Assembly: GCA_009809945.1 (NCBI GenBank)
Contig: WTPW01000022.1
Coordinates: 280,568 to 344,567, forward strand
Origin: Gigaspora margarita
Lineage: Eukaryota > Glomeromycota > Glomeromycetes > Diversisporales > Gigasporaceae
Length of the DNA: 64,000 bases
Direction of reading: 5' to 3'
Positions within the stretch are counted from its first letter, which is position 1, and each line of letters starts with the position of its first letter. The position numbers and the translations under genes are program-made. The notes beneath the pieces are model-generated. The model saw only the letters and a list, made by a program, of their open reading frames with translations, had not been told where the DNA came from and made no database searches. Positions 1-11,781 of the stretch are shown here, piece after piece.

Positions 1-904
1 AAAAACTGCAATTTATATTCTTATATATTGATAAGCTTTTGCTTTACAAACTAATAAAAAATTTGATATTAGTATTATCTGAACTGAATCTTAAAATACA
101 ATCTTTGTTTTTTATAAAATATGTAATTTGCTCCAAATAGAAACCTTAATTATATTTATTTATTCTTTTATAAATAGAAAAAAATTGCCAACTATGGTTA
201 TATATTAATTTATATAACTGCATGCAGTTCATGACAAAAGCATTTTGAAAGGCACTATTACATAATTCTGAGTTTGTATAACAAATAAAAAAATAGGCAG
301 TCATCTAATTTTTCAAAATCAAACTTACAAAAAGTAGTAATTATTAGCCATCTTAAACCAATTATTTTGGTATATATAAATAATTAAATAGTATCATATG
401 CGCCAATTTGCAGATCATCCCAAATTTTTTAACGCACCTAAATTTGACTTATAGGGTGCATCAGTTATTTGACACTGTAATAACCAATTAAATTTTTGCG
501 ATATACAGTATATACATAGTGCGTCAATAATTTGACACACTAATAAACCAATTAAATTTAGTCATAAAATAATATTGCTATGTAGTTATACAAGAATTGA
601 CTGTACGCTCTTTTATTTACATTACTGTAAATCACTGTATACAAGACCTGAGGTATTTTACTTTTTGCCAATTTTAAATCCTATAATAGATCCAGGTCTA
701 GTGTACTTCTAGTATACAGCTGAGATTTCTTGTCACTAAGGGGAAAACTTTAAAGAGTATGCACGTCTTGTATTCATAATAGGCAATCCAGATACACCAA
801 CGTTTAATTAATATAGATCCTATTTATCTCAAGCTCAAATTTTATTTTTATTTCAATAAGTGAGCTAAATTATTTTTTATTTAATTTATTTTTTATTGTC
901 TCAT
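1..904. other. AT-rich intergenic stretch
   Basis: No supported gene. The only structure I see is an imperfect direct repeat: about 456-499 and 518-560 share a core reading GTGC-TCA-T-ATTTGACAC followed by AACCAATTAAATTT, with a period of about 62 bp. It is probably an old repeat remnant. Confidence 0.5.
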
Positions 905-1580
905 ATATACAATACTTATACCGTTCATTTGTCATTTTGCCAAAATGGTATTGGAGTTGAAAAGGGCAAATACAAGACATTTTACTTATTATTAAACAAA
1001 TTAGACAAAATGTAATTACTAGTAGAACACATGATGTTGATATTGTTATCGAATGGAATTAGAGTTGAAAAAGATGAACATAAAGAAAGTATTTTATTTA
1101 CCATCAAAAAAATTAGGTAAAATGCAAATACTAGTGGAACACATGTTGTTGGGTATTGTTATCAAATGGAATTGGAATTGAAAATAGTGAGCATAAAGCA
1201 TTCCATTTACTATCAAACAAATCAGAAAAACATATCGTTAGTAAAACACATAATATTTGGATTTTGTTATCAAAATAGAATTGGAGTTAAAAATGGTAAG
1301 TAGTATTTTGTGCCTTTTTTGCTTTGATAATAGTAGTTGTTGTTAACAACTAATTGTTGAATGAAATATAAGATTCATAAAGTTATCTTGGAGTCGAAAA
1401 GATCAGACAAAATGTGAACACAGTTGAATATATAATGTTGGATATTGTTATTGAAATGGAATTGGAGTTAAAGAGGGTGAATATAAGGCACTCTATTTAC
1501 TATCAGAATGCTAGTAGAACATCTAACCAAAAAATTGGCAGAGATAAAGAATGCTAGTGGAACATGCTAGATGTTATTAC
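905..1580 (+). pseudogene. Relic of a Sel1-repeat gene
   Basis: Translating short pieces in shifting frames recovers the Sel1-like repeat signature again and again: GIGVEKGKYKTF near 947, GIRVEKDEHKES near 1057, NTSGTHVVGYCYQ followed by GIGIENSEHKAF near 1120-1205, then weaker copies near 1275, 1390 and 1455. The spacing of about 108-110 bp equals the 36-residue Sel1 unit of the intact genes at 20.5-22.2 kb and 35.0-35.9 kb. Stops and frameshifts interrupt every unit and no long open frame remains. Sel1 repeats are tetratricopeptide-like helical scaffolds, so the ancestor was probably a member of the same family. I see no kinase relic beside it. Confidence 0.72.
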
Positions 1581-2881
1581 CGATAGAAGTTTTTTTTTTA
1601 TATATATAATTACAGTGTTCATCGTTGGGTTTCAAAACTTTTTAGATCTCCTGTTAAATCCTTAGTGCTTAAAGCTTACAAAAGTATAAATGATGAATTA
1701 ACTTTTGTAAATTTTAGCTTATACTAGTTTTGCATATAATAGTATATACAGTATTTTAATATAATTTGAAATCAACTTTAATTCTGATTCACATAAATAT
1801 CTGGGTTTTTTTTATTTTATGACAAACTTTCGAATTTGGAACTAATATATATATTATAAATGAACATATTAGATATGAATACAGTATCATATAAGGACCC
1901 CGAGCAATATTTATTGAGGTCATATTTGAAAATAGCTCGATATAAACTAAATATTCGCCTAAATAAATAAATATAAACAAAATGAATCAGTTATACAATA
2001 CAATGATAAAAAAAAAGATTAAATATAAATTTTTACGAATCAAATAGCTTCTTTTATATGCTTCGAATAATGAATTTTAACTTACTATATTTTTTATATA
2101 CATAATAGTATTTATATATTTCTGTATTTATTAATATGTTTAATTAGATTCTATTGCTTTCTAAAAAAAGAAATGGGTTTTTGGTGGGAGAAATGGGTTG
2201 ATATATGTTTTGTTGTTTTTTTCAAGTGGAAAAATACGTTTGACGTAGCTTTTTTTAATTTTTATCCAATTATCATGTGATTATTTGCAGATCAGTAAGG
2301 TCTAATTCTGCAGATTAGCGCATATGTTTAGGTTCATTTTGGTTCTAGAACCTTTAGGTTTATGTTAAGAACCTGGTTAACCAAGTTCTTATTAGGTTCT
2401 AAATAATTCTAATATCTGATTAAAACCTAGGTTCTAACCAATCAAATTCACTTATTTTATTTTATATAATACAAAATTAAAATAATTTTTTTATTAATTA
2501 TTTTAAAATTACAAAACTTAGATTCTAAAATTAGAATCTAGATTTATAAAACCAAATTCTGAAACTAAATATTAGAGCTCTAATTCAAAAACTTACTATT
2601 TCTAATATATTATATTATATATCAGCAAATTTTATATATAAATATATATCGATTACTAACTGAGTTAGATATATATTAATATCATTACCTCTGTCGATTT
2701 CTATCGATAGTGATAGTAATCGATATATATCTGATATAGATATTAATCGATATATATCTGATATAATATCAATTTGTAATATTATATTCACATAATCATG
2801 CTTTTTGCTAATTTTTTAAATATTTTACAGGTTTTCGCAAGGTTTGCAATTTATTATAAAATTTTTTTTTTATTTTTTATT
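1581..2881. other. AT-rich stretch with repeat remnants
   Basis: No gene is supported. At 2330-2590 there are degenerate copies of an AGGTTCTA/TAGAACCT motif, related to the tandem array at 12.8-13.0 kb. At 2600-2780 there is a cluster of palindromic ATATATCGATTA motifs, also present near 5720-5900 and 46600-46760. Short open frames here are low-complexity. Confidence 0.5.
2600..2780. repeat. ATATATCGAT palindrome cluster
   Basis: Several alternating copies of TATATATCGATTA and TAATCGATATATA, with a short direct duplication of the CGATATATATCTGATATA type. Related tracts occur at about 5720-5900 and 46600-46760. This is probably the core of an old foldback element whose ends I could not define. 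Confidence 0.45.
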
Positions 2882-2888
2882 ATTTTTT

Positions 2889-3824
2889 TTTTGTGTCAAA
2901 GTTTTCACTTTGGGGGAAGGTTTTTATTCAAGCAAATGAATCAAAAGCACCTCTTTGGGCATCTGATATTTGTTACATTAATGAGGATACAACTAGCCAC
3001 ATGTACAACTTTTGGTTAATTTAAGTAGTCCACCTGAAGGTTCTACACTAGTTGCCATACCTGCAACCCAACTAGGAGGTTATCTATTTAAACCCTCTGG
3101 TCCTTGCTTCACCTGTCAATTCTACTTGTATCACTAGTACAATTCTCTATTATATTAGTCAAGGTTAGTTCTGGATGCTTACAGAATCCTCTTAGAACTA
3201 GTTTATTCTCACAGAACACTTGGTATTGCAGTTTCTGTTCCACACAGGTATTATATACATTTCAGTAACTTATGTATCTACTGAGGTGGACCACTTGTAG
3301 TTTAGGAATTAGTCTAAACCGCTACTATTACCTACTTCTTGCTCTTGCAAAGTTCACTCTGATCCCAGTACCTATCTCACCATCCTACTAGTTCTTACAC
3401 CAGATCCACAAACTTCCAAACTAGTTAGCTCAGAAGGGTCGATATGGCTTTTTTCTCTTGGTACCTACTGCTGGAACATAGGTCCTTTTCCTTCAGTGTG
3501 ACTCTGGTGGCCAGGTTGGTGAACCCTCTCCTCAAGAGTCTTGCTATTTGATTCTCCAGCTTCAATTTCTGATATTCCAGCTTTGGTAGCACTATTGAAG
3601 ATCTTTGCTATCTTCTTACTTGGAACTTGCCAAATAGGTTTCTATTTCTTCAGTTCCTTGGATTTTTGTGTGCTCAAAAAGGGCTACAGGTAGTGTACTC
3701 AACCAATCGATGAAAAACAGTTACTGGAACACAGGTTTATTTTTCAAAGCGTTGCTAATAGAATTTGAACCCTAGATCTGCCACTTGAGGGTGACAACGT
3801 ACCAACTTCCCTAAGTTGCTACAC
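2889..3824 (-). mobile_element. tRNA-headed SINE-like element, copy A
   Basis: This copy reads on the minus strand. The 5' head, at the right end near 3824, begins GTGTAGCAACTTAGGGAAG and carries a pol III B-box-like GGTTCAAATTC. The 3' end, at the left, is the family hallmark GAAAACTTTGACACA followed by a long A tract (T on the plus strand). Length is about 0.94 kb and the body is collinear with copies C (13.2 kb) and D (26.5 kb). The flanks are T-rich, so a target duplication cannot be called safely. I see no coding capacity, so it would rely on reverse transcriptase supplied in trans. Confidence 0.75.
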
Positions 3825-3839
3825 TTTTTTTTTATTTAT

Positions 3840-5640
3840 TATTATTATACAATATTTTTAAATTAAATATATATTTTTAATCAATATTATATATTTTATT
3901 ATAAAAAAACAACAAAAAAATAAAACCAAAAAAACAAAACAAAACCAAAAACATAATGAAAAAATGAAAGCAAAAAAATAGTAATATTTTAAACTTCTTT
4001 CGCTCTTCGTTGCATCTAATTCTATAAAAAACTAGCCCAAAACACTTATTTTCCTTATCCCGCAATTAGCAATTATTTTTTTTTTGTTATTTGCTTATAT
4101 TCGCTATTATTTGCTTATATTTGCTACTTTTTGCAAAGTGCTGAAGAAGTTAGAGTTGGTGTTCTTGTGAAGTGCCAGAAAAGTTAGGTCGTTTTCTTGC
4201 AAAGTTTTGAAGAAAGTCATAAATAAATAAAATAAAATTAAAAAAATAAGTAAAAAAAGAAAAAAACAAAAACCAAAAATGTAATCAAACTAAATAAAAA
4301 AAATAAATAAAGCCCCAAATCTCTATTTCCCTGAAGTAAGAGTTCATTTCTTGCAATTCAGAAATCATTGAAGATTTCGCAATATGCTGGAATTAATAAA
4401 AAAATAAAAATTAAAAAAATAAATAAAAAAAAATAAACAAAAAAACAGAATAAAAAAAGTAACAAATATTAGGTAATTTTTTAAAGGGGGAGGGGGGTAA
4501 AAAATATTAAAATTATATATAGGAACCTGATCAAATCTATATTTAAGAGGGGAAGGGGGTAGGCCTCTAATAAAAAAATAATCAGATAATTAATGACATG
4601 GCCCTAAGCAAACTGAATAAAAAAAATAAAACCCAAATCTCCATTTCTCTAAAGTAGAGTTCTTGATAGAAATTGCTGAAATCAAGTTGTATATATTATT
4701 GCAAAGTGCTAAAAAAGTCTGGGTTTGCTTGTAAAGTATCAATAATAACTAGATTTTTTTTCTCACAAAGTGCAAAAATAAAAAAAAACAAAAACAAAAA
4801 CAAAAAGAACAAAAACGTCAAACAAAAAAAATAAAGCACCAACTAAATCTTTATTTCTCTAAAATAGCATTTTTCAAAATTTAAAATTGTTGGTGAAATC
4901 AGTTGTGTGTTCTTGAAAGTATCAGAAGGCTGAGTTGGCTTGTGCTAAGTTTCAAAAAGTCGTTAGATTTCTTGCAAAGTGCCAAAGTTAGAGTTGGTAT
5001 TTTTTGTAGAAATAAAATAAAAAAAATTAAAAAATAATAAATAAAAGAAAAAAAATGAAAAAACAAAACAAAGTTAAATGAAACTAAACAAAATGAAATA
5101 GTCCCAAAAAAACAAAACAAAAATGAAAAAACAATAGAAGATCTAAATTATAAACCAAAAAAAATAAACAAAGATATAATCTAATCTTGTACTATGATAA
5201 TTGAAACATTTTGAAATATTTCAAAAATATTAGTCAAATACGCCCTTGGTATGATCCAAACTACAGATATACATAGTGATGAAATTATTTTGGGTTTCAG
5301 AATCTGAAATTAAAAAATTTTCCTGAAATTGTTTTTGGTCTATTTTACTTAAAACCAAAAATTTTTTGATTCTTTTTTTGAATAGATAAAATTATAAGAA
5401 ACATAAATATATAAATTTTATTTGCTCTTCTTATAAAAACTTTTAATTTATTTACAAAACCTGAAATAGGCATTTTTCAAAAATTAATTTCGGTGCCATC
5501 TCTGCTACAGATCTACTGATCCAACTTGGTTTTCTAGTTCTGAAATATTTCAAAAGTATTCAAAATATTTCAAAAATATTAGCCTAAAATATTTTGAATA
5601 TATTTTACTTATCTTGCAGTGCACAAAATATTTTGCACAT
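3840..5640 (-). mobile_element. Degenerate 1.7-kb repeat, copy 1 (GAAATATTTC family)
   Basis: Reverse-complement relative of the element at 7715-9425. Matches include the tract near 3860-3910 against 8920-8960, CTATAAAAAACTAG near 4022 against the complementary sequence near 8820, and AAATACGCCCTTGGTATGA near 5234 against its complement near 7970. The interior is an A-rich imperfect tandem array of roughly 200-bp units, each containing TTGCAAAGTGC and an AAATCTcyATTTCtCT block (near 4318, 4632 and 4846). Element ends and target duplication were not resolved. Confidence 0.5.
4473..4608. repeat. Small dispersed repeat, copy 1
   Basis: About 136 bp, starting with a G-run (AAGGGGGAGGGGGGTAA) and ending ATTAATGACATGGCCCTAAG. 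The same unit occurs at about 10091-10225 inside SINE copy B, so it is an independently mobile or duplicated module. Function unknown. Confidence 0.6.
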
Positions 5641-6295
5641 ATAAATTTTCTGATAGGATTATAATACATAAAGTTAAATAGTAGTCACAAAAAATGCCTA
5701 GACTATGCTATCGTTAAAGATCTGTTAATCATTATATATCAATTCAAATAATTATGATTATAATCGATTGATAGATAATAACGATTTATATCAAAAATGA
5801 TATATATTAATTATAGATATATATCAATTTTTTAATCTGTTAATTGATATATATTACTATTTTTTAATTGATATAAAATGATTAACTATTATATATCAAT
5901 CAATACCTGTTTAAAAAATTTCCTGATGTAAATAGAATTTAATCTAGATTCTAAAATCAAAATTTGGGTTTTATAAAACCAGGTTCCAAACTAGGTTTCA
6001 AGTTTTCAAATCTAAGACTTTACCAATCCTAATATAAGCATTACCTGAACATAGTTTTTGTTAGTTCATAAATATAAATTGTTTATATTCATTAATAATA
6101 TTATGAGTACAACTAAATTTTGATATTTTATTAATTTTTTGTATTTTAATTAGTTAAAAAATTTTTCTATTAGTTAAAATTTTATTATTTAACAAATTTT
6201 TTAAAAATTGGCCAATAACCAAAGGCTAAAACAGTGACTTGTTCCATTTTTGTCAACTTTTTAATTGATGATCTGCTAGTTATCTGGTGCAAGAT
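5641..6295. other. AT-rich repeat remnants
   Basis: No gene. It contains a second ATATATCGAT/TAATTGATATAT cluster (5720-5900) and a degenerate GGTTTTATAAAACC / AGGTTCCAAAC tract (5940-6040) related to the 34-bp array at 12.8 kb. Confidence 0.45.
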
Positions 6296-7071
6296 TATAG
6301 TGTAGCGTAATGCAGATCACTATGTAAATTAAGGACCCAGATATCTCTTATATAGTTCATAACTGGATTTTTGCCAATTTTGACCTAATTTACTAAAAAT
6401 AACAAAATATAATTACTTTAATAACTTCTAATCTAGTGATCAGAATTGAATAAACTTTTTTTTGTTAGATGCGCCTCACTAAGAGCTTCATTTAAAAAAA
6501 AGTTCATTCAAATCAGACTACTTGATGCCAAGATAATTGCCAAAAACTGTATTTTGCTTCTCAAATTTTAGGTGTTTTTGCTAAAAAAATTTCAAGTATG
6601 ACCTCTATACTAGATGTCTGGGGTCCTGTAAATTACATAAGCAGGAAATGCCAAGATTTTTGACAATTATTAATATAAATTTTTTTTGTACTAAGTTAAC
6701 ATCCAATGCCCACTAATTGAAAGTTGTAAAACTTACTAAGACATATTTAAAGAAGGTAAGATCATTCAAATTGGTCTAGTGGTTGCTGAGATATCTATAA
6801 AAAATGATTGGCAGACTATATAAATTACTATATAAACAAACTATTGTTTACATAGTAATTTTATATAGTTAGCCAATCATTTTTTAAGGATATCTCAGCA
6901 ACCACTGGGCCAATTTGGACAATCTTACCTCTTTTAGATACGTCTCAGTAAGTTCTACAACTTTCAATTAGTGGGCATTGGCTGTTAACTTAGTACGAAA
7001 ATTTTTTTCAGAGATACTTAGCATTTATATTCTATATGATAAATATAAGAGATCTGCATCACATTATACTA
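6296..7071. mobile_element. Long foldback element (TAGTGTARYGTAATGCAGATC family)
   Basis: A large inverted repeat. The left end near 6297 (TAGTGTAGCGTAATGCAGATC-like) pairs with the right end near 7051-7071 (GATCTGCATCACATTATACTA). The inner arms of about 170-190 bp (6651-6830 and 6860-7020) mirror each other around a centre near 6845. Shared motifs are CACTAATTGAAAGTTGTA and GGTAAGAT-ATTCAAATTGG, followed by a GGTTGCTGAGATATC block. A half copy lies at 44040-44240. No coding capacity. Likely a non-autonomous DNA transposon. Confidence 0.65.
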
Positions 7072-7079
7072 GAGTTCCT

Positions 7080-7260
7080 ACAAATCTGGATCAAATCAAA
7101 TTTTAGACCAGGTTTGAGTTTGATTTGATTTTAAATCAAACCCGATCTTAAACTAGCATTAAAAAAAATATTTGAGTTTGATTTGAAACAAATTTTTTAG
7201 TTAAATTTGAGTTTGATTTGGGGTTGAGTTTGAAGTTTGCAAACTAGTTTGAGTTTGAAA
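7080..7260. repeat. GTTTGATTT-rich repeat
   Basis: Repeated GAGTTTGATTTG and its complement. The same sequence bounds a larger unit at 11045-11130 and 12470-12570, in inverted orientation there. Probably terminal sequence of an older element. Confidence 0.45.
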
Positions 7261-7708
7261 ACTGTATATTGCTAAAAATAAACTACCTCTAAAAATAAAC
7301 TACCCTTTCTTTTTGGTCAGAAAATGCAAAAACCTCTTTGATCCAAAAATAAGCTAACTATGATTGATAAAAGTTGCTACATAGTAAAGTCCAAATTTTA
7401 CTAAGTAAATTGATTAAAGTCACTAAATAAACTTATTCAGGTGATCAAAATATATATATTTTAAAATTTACAATGAAATTGAAGAACTTTTTATTAATTG
7501 GATTTTAATATTTACTTTCAATGAAGAGATTAAAATTTTATTATCAAAATATATTCGTTAAATATAAAAATTAAAAGTCAAATAATAAAAAGTACTCAAA
7601 TTTTGATAAAAGTTTAGAATAGGCATAGTTTAGTCTTCTGAATAAGTTTACTTAAGTGCCAATAATAGATTTACATAGTAGAATTTAGACTTAACTACAT
7701 CAGCGAAT

Positions 7709-9428
7709 TTATATTATGAAATCTTTCGAAAGATCTTGCACACATGCGAAATCTTTCGAAAGATCTTGCATATCGCAATATATTTCGAAATATTGCACAA
7801 TATATTTCGAAATATTTCAGGTTTCGAAATATTTTGAAAATGTTTTCGAAATATTTCGAAAGTGGATTCAAAATATTTTTCGAAATATTTTAGTTCGAAA
7901 TAATTCAAAATAATTCAAAATATTTTAGACCTAGAAAACCAAGCTGGATTAATCGATCTGTAACCTGGGTCATACCAAGGGTGCATTTGACTATGTTTTC
8001 GAAATATATCGATATGTATCGAAATTAATCTACAAATTTTGTATTACATGATCAGATTAGATCTTTGTTTATAAATTAGATCTTCTACATTGTTCTTTTT
8101 GTTTCCTTTGTTTTTTTACTTTCGTTTTGTTTTTTTTTTGGGTTTTCGCTTTATTTTTTTTTGGTTTTCGCTTTGTTTTTTTTTTTTTTTNNNNNNNNNN
8201 NNNNNNNNNNNNNNNNNNNNNNNNNNNNNNNNNNNNNNNNNNNNNNNNNNNNNNNNNNNNNNNNNNNNNNNNNNNNNNNNNNNNNNNNNNNNNNNNNNNN
8301 NNNNNNNNNNNNNNNNNNNNNNNNNNNNNNNNNNNNNNNNNNNNNNNNNNNNNNNNNNNNNNNNNNNNNNNNNNNNNNNNNNNNNNNNNNNNNNNNNNNN
8401 NNNNNNNNNNNNNNNNNNNNNNNNNNNNNNNNNNNNNNNNNNNNNNNNNNNNNNNNNNNNNNNNNNNNNNNNNNNNNNNNNNNNNNNNNNNNNNNNNNNN
8501 NNNNNNNNNNNNNNNNNNNNNNNNNNNNNNNNNNNNNNNNNNNNNNNNNNNNNNNNNNNNNNNNNNNNNNNNNNNNNNNNNNNNNNNNNNNNNNNNNNNN
8601 NNNNNNNNNNNNNNNNNNNNNNNNNNNNNNNNNNNNNNNNNNNNNNNNNNNNNNNNNNNNNNNNNNNNNNNNNNNNNNNNNNNNNNNNTTTGGTAGTGCC
8701 TGCAAGTTTTTGAAAGTTTTTGAGCAAAACAAAGAAATAGCCGAAGCAAATACGATAGTTAAAACAAAGAAGCCAAATAATAGCTAATTGGGAGTGAGCA
8801 AAAATAATCGTGTAGGGCTAGTTTTTTTATAGAATTCTTTATTTTTTTCAGTTTTGTTTTTTTTTGGTTTCATTTTTTTTTGTCGTTTTTTTTTTATTTT
8901 TTTTTTGTAAAGAATGTATACCGGTAATAAAATATATAATATTAAATAAAAATATATATTTAATTTAAAATATAATATATTAATAATAATAAATAAATAA
9001 ATATAAAATTTTATATTAAATTGCGAAACCTTGCGAAATCGTGCGAAAATGATCAAAAAATTTGATTGTGAATATGTATATCGTTTATTTATTTTTTTAA
9101 AAAATTTTAAAATATTGTGAAATATTGCGAAATAATGCGAAATAATCTGATAACATGTGAAATATTGCGAAATAATGCGAAATAATCTGATAATATGTGA
9201 AATATTACCTCTTGTGACCCTGGAGGAGAGTAATTAGGTAGGGGTTGCATTTTTTTATTTGCACTATTTCGCAATATATTTCGAAATATTTCGCAATTAT
9301 TTCGAAATATTTCGCAATATATTTCGAAATCTTTCGAAAGATTGCGATTTTTTCAAAAGATTTAGCATCAATCGCAATTCTTTCAAAAGATTTCGGCATG
9401 CAATTTCTTTCGAAAGATTTCATATATT
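7709..9428. mobile_element. GAAATCTTTCGAAAG-ended element, copy 2
   Basis: Both ends carry TATGAAATCTTTCGAAAG in inverted orientation (about 7714 and 9407-9428), followed inward by arrays of CGAAATATTTCG and GCGAAATCTTTCGAAAGAT palindromes. The interior is T-rich and holds the N gap. It interrupts the foldback element at 7264-9553. I could not settle a target duplication because the flanks are ATATTT-rich. The multiple identical subterminal palindromes would suit transposase binding sites (inference). The sequence spanning the gap gives only artefactual open frames. Confidence 0.6.
8191..8688. other. Assembly gap (498 N)
   Basis: A run of N flanked on the left by a poly(T) tract, so the gap probably reflects a low-complexity or repeat-induced break inside the element at 7709-9428. 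Its size may be an estimate. Confidence 0.99.
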
Positions 9429-9854
9429 TATTTTGGTGATGTATGTCACTACTATTGGTGATTGACCAAAAATTGATTTTATCTAAAAATAAATAACACC
9501 AGATTTTTTGTATCTAAATCATCCAAAAAAGGTAGCTTATTTTTATAAATATACAGTAATATAAATACTATATATTGCTAAAAATAAACTACTTCCAAAA
9601 ATAAACTACTCCTTCTATTGGTCAAAAAACTCAAAAACGTCATTGATCCAAAAATAAGCTACCCTATAATTGATGAAAGTTGCTATATAGTAAAGTTCAA
9701 ACTTTATTAAGCAAATTGATTAAAGTCACTTTAGTAAACTTATTTAGAAGATCAAAATATGTATTCTCTAAAATTTACAACAAAATTGAAGAACTTTTAT
9801 TAATTGGTTTTTAATTTTTATATTCAACAAAAAAATTAAAATTTTATTAACAAA

Positions 9855-10725
9855 GTATTACCAAAGCTGAAAAATCAGAAACTGGAGCCAGAGAATCAGA
9901 CAACAAGACTCTTAAAGAAAGGGTCTACAAACCTGGCTGCCAGAGTCACACCAGAGAAAAAAGAGCTATGTTTCAGCAGTAGATACCATGGGAATAAAGC
10001 TATATCAACCCTTCTTGGCTAACTGGTTTGAAAGTTTGTGAATCTGGTATAAGAACTGGTAGCATGGTAAGGGGAGCAACAAAAATCATGTGATTTTTTA
10101 GAGGGGAGGGGGGTAAAAAATGGTGAAATTATATATAGAAACCTAACCAAATTTATATTAAGAAAGGGGAAGAGGGAGTAGGCCTCTAATAAAAAATAAT
10201 CAGGTGATTAATGACATAGTCCTAAGGTGGGTACTAGAATTGGAGCAAATCTTGCAAGGGTGAAAGTAGGTAATAGTAGTGGTTTAGGTAATCTCTAGAC
10301 TGCAAGTAGTCATCCTTAGTAGATATGTAAGTTACTAAAGCATAGATGAACCTGTATGGGACAGGAACTGCTCTACCAAGTGTTCTGTGAGGATAAAGTA
10401 GTCCTAAGAGAATTCTGTAAGCATCAGGGACTGACCTTAACTGCCTTATGTAATGGAGGACTGTACTAGTAATACAAGAAGAATTGGTAGGAGGAGAAGG
10501 AACCAGAAGTTTAAATAGGTAATCACTAGTTGGGTTGCAGATATGGCAACTAGTGTAGAACCTTCGGGCAGACTACTTAAATTAGATACCAAAAGTTGTA
10601 TATATGGCTAGTAGTACTTTCATCTATGTAACAAATATCAGGGTGCCCCTAGAGGTACCTGCGATTTGATTACTTGAATAAATACCTTTCTCCAGAGCGA
10701 AAACTTTGACACAAAAAAAAAAATT
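9855..10725 (+). mobile_element. SINE-like element, copy B (5'-truncated)
   Basis: It starts inside the family body (ACCAAAGCTG, matching 26747 in copy D), lacks the tRNA-like head, and ends GCGAAAACTTTGACACA plus an A tract. A 13-nt target duplication, TTTTATTAAYAAA (9842-9854 and 10726-10738, one mismatch), flanks it. 5' truncation, poly(A) and a long TSD together are the mark of LINE-type target-primed reverse transcription. It contains the 135-bp small repeat at 10091-10225. Confidence 0.8.
10091..10225. repeat. Small dispersed repeat, copy 2
   Basis: Collinear with 4473-4608 (G-run, then TAGGCCTCTAATAAAAAATA, then ATTAATGACATAGTCCTAAG). It is absent from SINE copies C and D, so it inserted into SINE copy B or its source copy. 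Confidence 0.65.
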
Positions 10726-10971
10726 TTTTATTAATAAAATATATTTGATGAATATTAAAATTAAAAGTTAAATAATAAAAAATACTCCTATTTTGATGAA
10801 ACTTTTAGCATATGTGTAATAGACTCCCAAACAATAGCAAATTTAGACTTTACTATATAACAGCTATTGGTGAATGACCAAAAATCAATTATATCTGAAA
10901 ATAAACTACCTCAGATTCTTAGTGTCCATAATTGTACAAAAAAGGTAGCTTATTTTTGGAAACATATGGTA

Positions 10972-11347
10972 TATTTTTATATTTTAAACAAGTTTACTTA
11001 AATACAAAGTTAGAATTAAAAAACTTGTTTAAAATTTAAAAATATATTTATATTATTCAAACTCAAACTAGTTTGCAAACTTTAAATCAAACTCAAATCA
11101 AACTTTGTATGAAATTTGGTTTTGGTTTGAATTTGATTATTTTTTTAAAGAATTACTATTTTCACCATGGTATTTTGCTATTTTCACTATGGTTATACAA
11201 GATTTTTTATTGTTAAAATTCAAAATAATAAACCTAATTCTAACTCTAACTTTACTAATACTATCCTAACTCTAACTCTAAAAACTGATAAGTAACTTTT
11301 CTTTTGCTTCTAATTGAAAGTTGTAGACCTTATTGTTCTAATTCTAA
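10972..11347. other. AT-rich stretch with AACTCTAAC tract
   Basis: No gene. It contains the left GTTTGA/TCAAAC-rich arm (11045-11130) of an inverted pair whose other arm is at 12470-12570, and a CTAACTCTAAC-type tract (about 11240-11280). Confidence 0.45.
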
Positions 11348-11349
11348 TA

Positions 11350-11756
11350 TAGTGCAGGACACCTAAAGGTGGAATTTTTGAAATTGGTCCCATTTTCAAA
11401 AATTTCATATTGAAATTTGATGTCTTTGTGAATCCTTGCATTTTGATTGGCTAATAATTAATTTTTAAAAATATTTTAAAATTAATTTAAAAATTAATTT
11501 TAAAATTAGCCAATAGCAGAAGGCTAAAACATGTAACTTGTCCCATTTTTGGCCAAATTTTTACGGATTATATAAAAATACTATACTTTTAAACTCATTA
11601 ATTGGAAAATTTTATATTAATTTTGAAAAGTTAAGGCTGCTAAGTTGTAGCAAATTAGCTAAATTACAAAATAGGGGCCTATTTTTTGTGATATTGGTTT
11701 TATATTGAATATTATTAGCTTTTAAAGTTTGTGAAGCTTTTAGGTGTCCTGCACTG
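11350..11756. mobile_element. Tc1/mariner-type MITE, TIR YAGTGCAGGACACCTAAA
   Basis: Terminal inverted repeats AGTGCAGGACACCTAAA (left) and TTTAGGTGTCCTGCACT (right), bounded by TA on each side (11348-11349 and 11757-11758). About 407 bp with no open frame. TA duplications and an internal non-coding body fit a non-autonomous Tc1/mariner-like element. Confidence 0.7.
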
Positions 11757-11781
11757 TAGTAGTTAAATCATAAATCATCAA

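Larger units (their letters stand above)
7264..9553. mobile_element. CTAAAAATAAACTAC foldback element, copy 1 (interrupted)
   Basis: Left end CTGTATATTGCTAAAAATAA (from about 7263) and right end AGGTAGCTTATTTTTATAAA (to about 9553) are inverted repeats of one another. The inner sequence ACATAGTAAAGTCCAAATTT at about 7380 mirrors that near 7675. The element is split by the insertion at about 7709-9428. Relatives lie at 9556-10971, 40150-40615, 50940-51400 and 52185-52494. No coding capacity. Confidence 0.6.
9556..10971. mobile_element. CTAAAAATAAACTAC foldback element, copy 2, holding SINE B
   Basis: Left end near 9560 (ACTATATATTGCTAAAAATA, then AACTACTTCC) mirrors the right end near 10945-10971 (GGTAGCTTATTTTTGGAAAC). 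The paired inner arms (TACAACAAAATTGAAGAAC and AATAATAAAAAATACTCC sides) lie either side of SINE copy B, inserted at 9855-10725. Without the SINE the element would be about 0.55 kb. Confidence 0.65.

Noticed and set aside
8069..8787. Several 190-230-codon frames around 8.1-8.8 kb.
   Set aside because: They consist almost entirely of N-derived X residues plus low-complexity K- or F-rich ends.
9205..9465. Frames of 64-72 codons reading repeated KSFERN / FEIFRNYFEIF.
   Set aside because: They translate the CGAAATATTTCG palindromes in both strands; this is repeat-derived, not coding.
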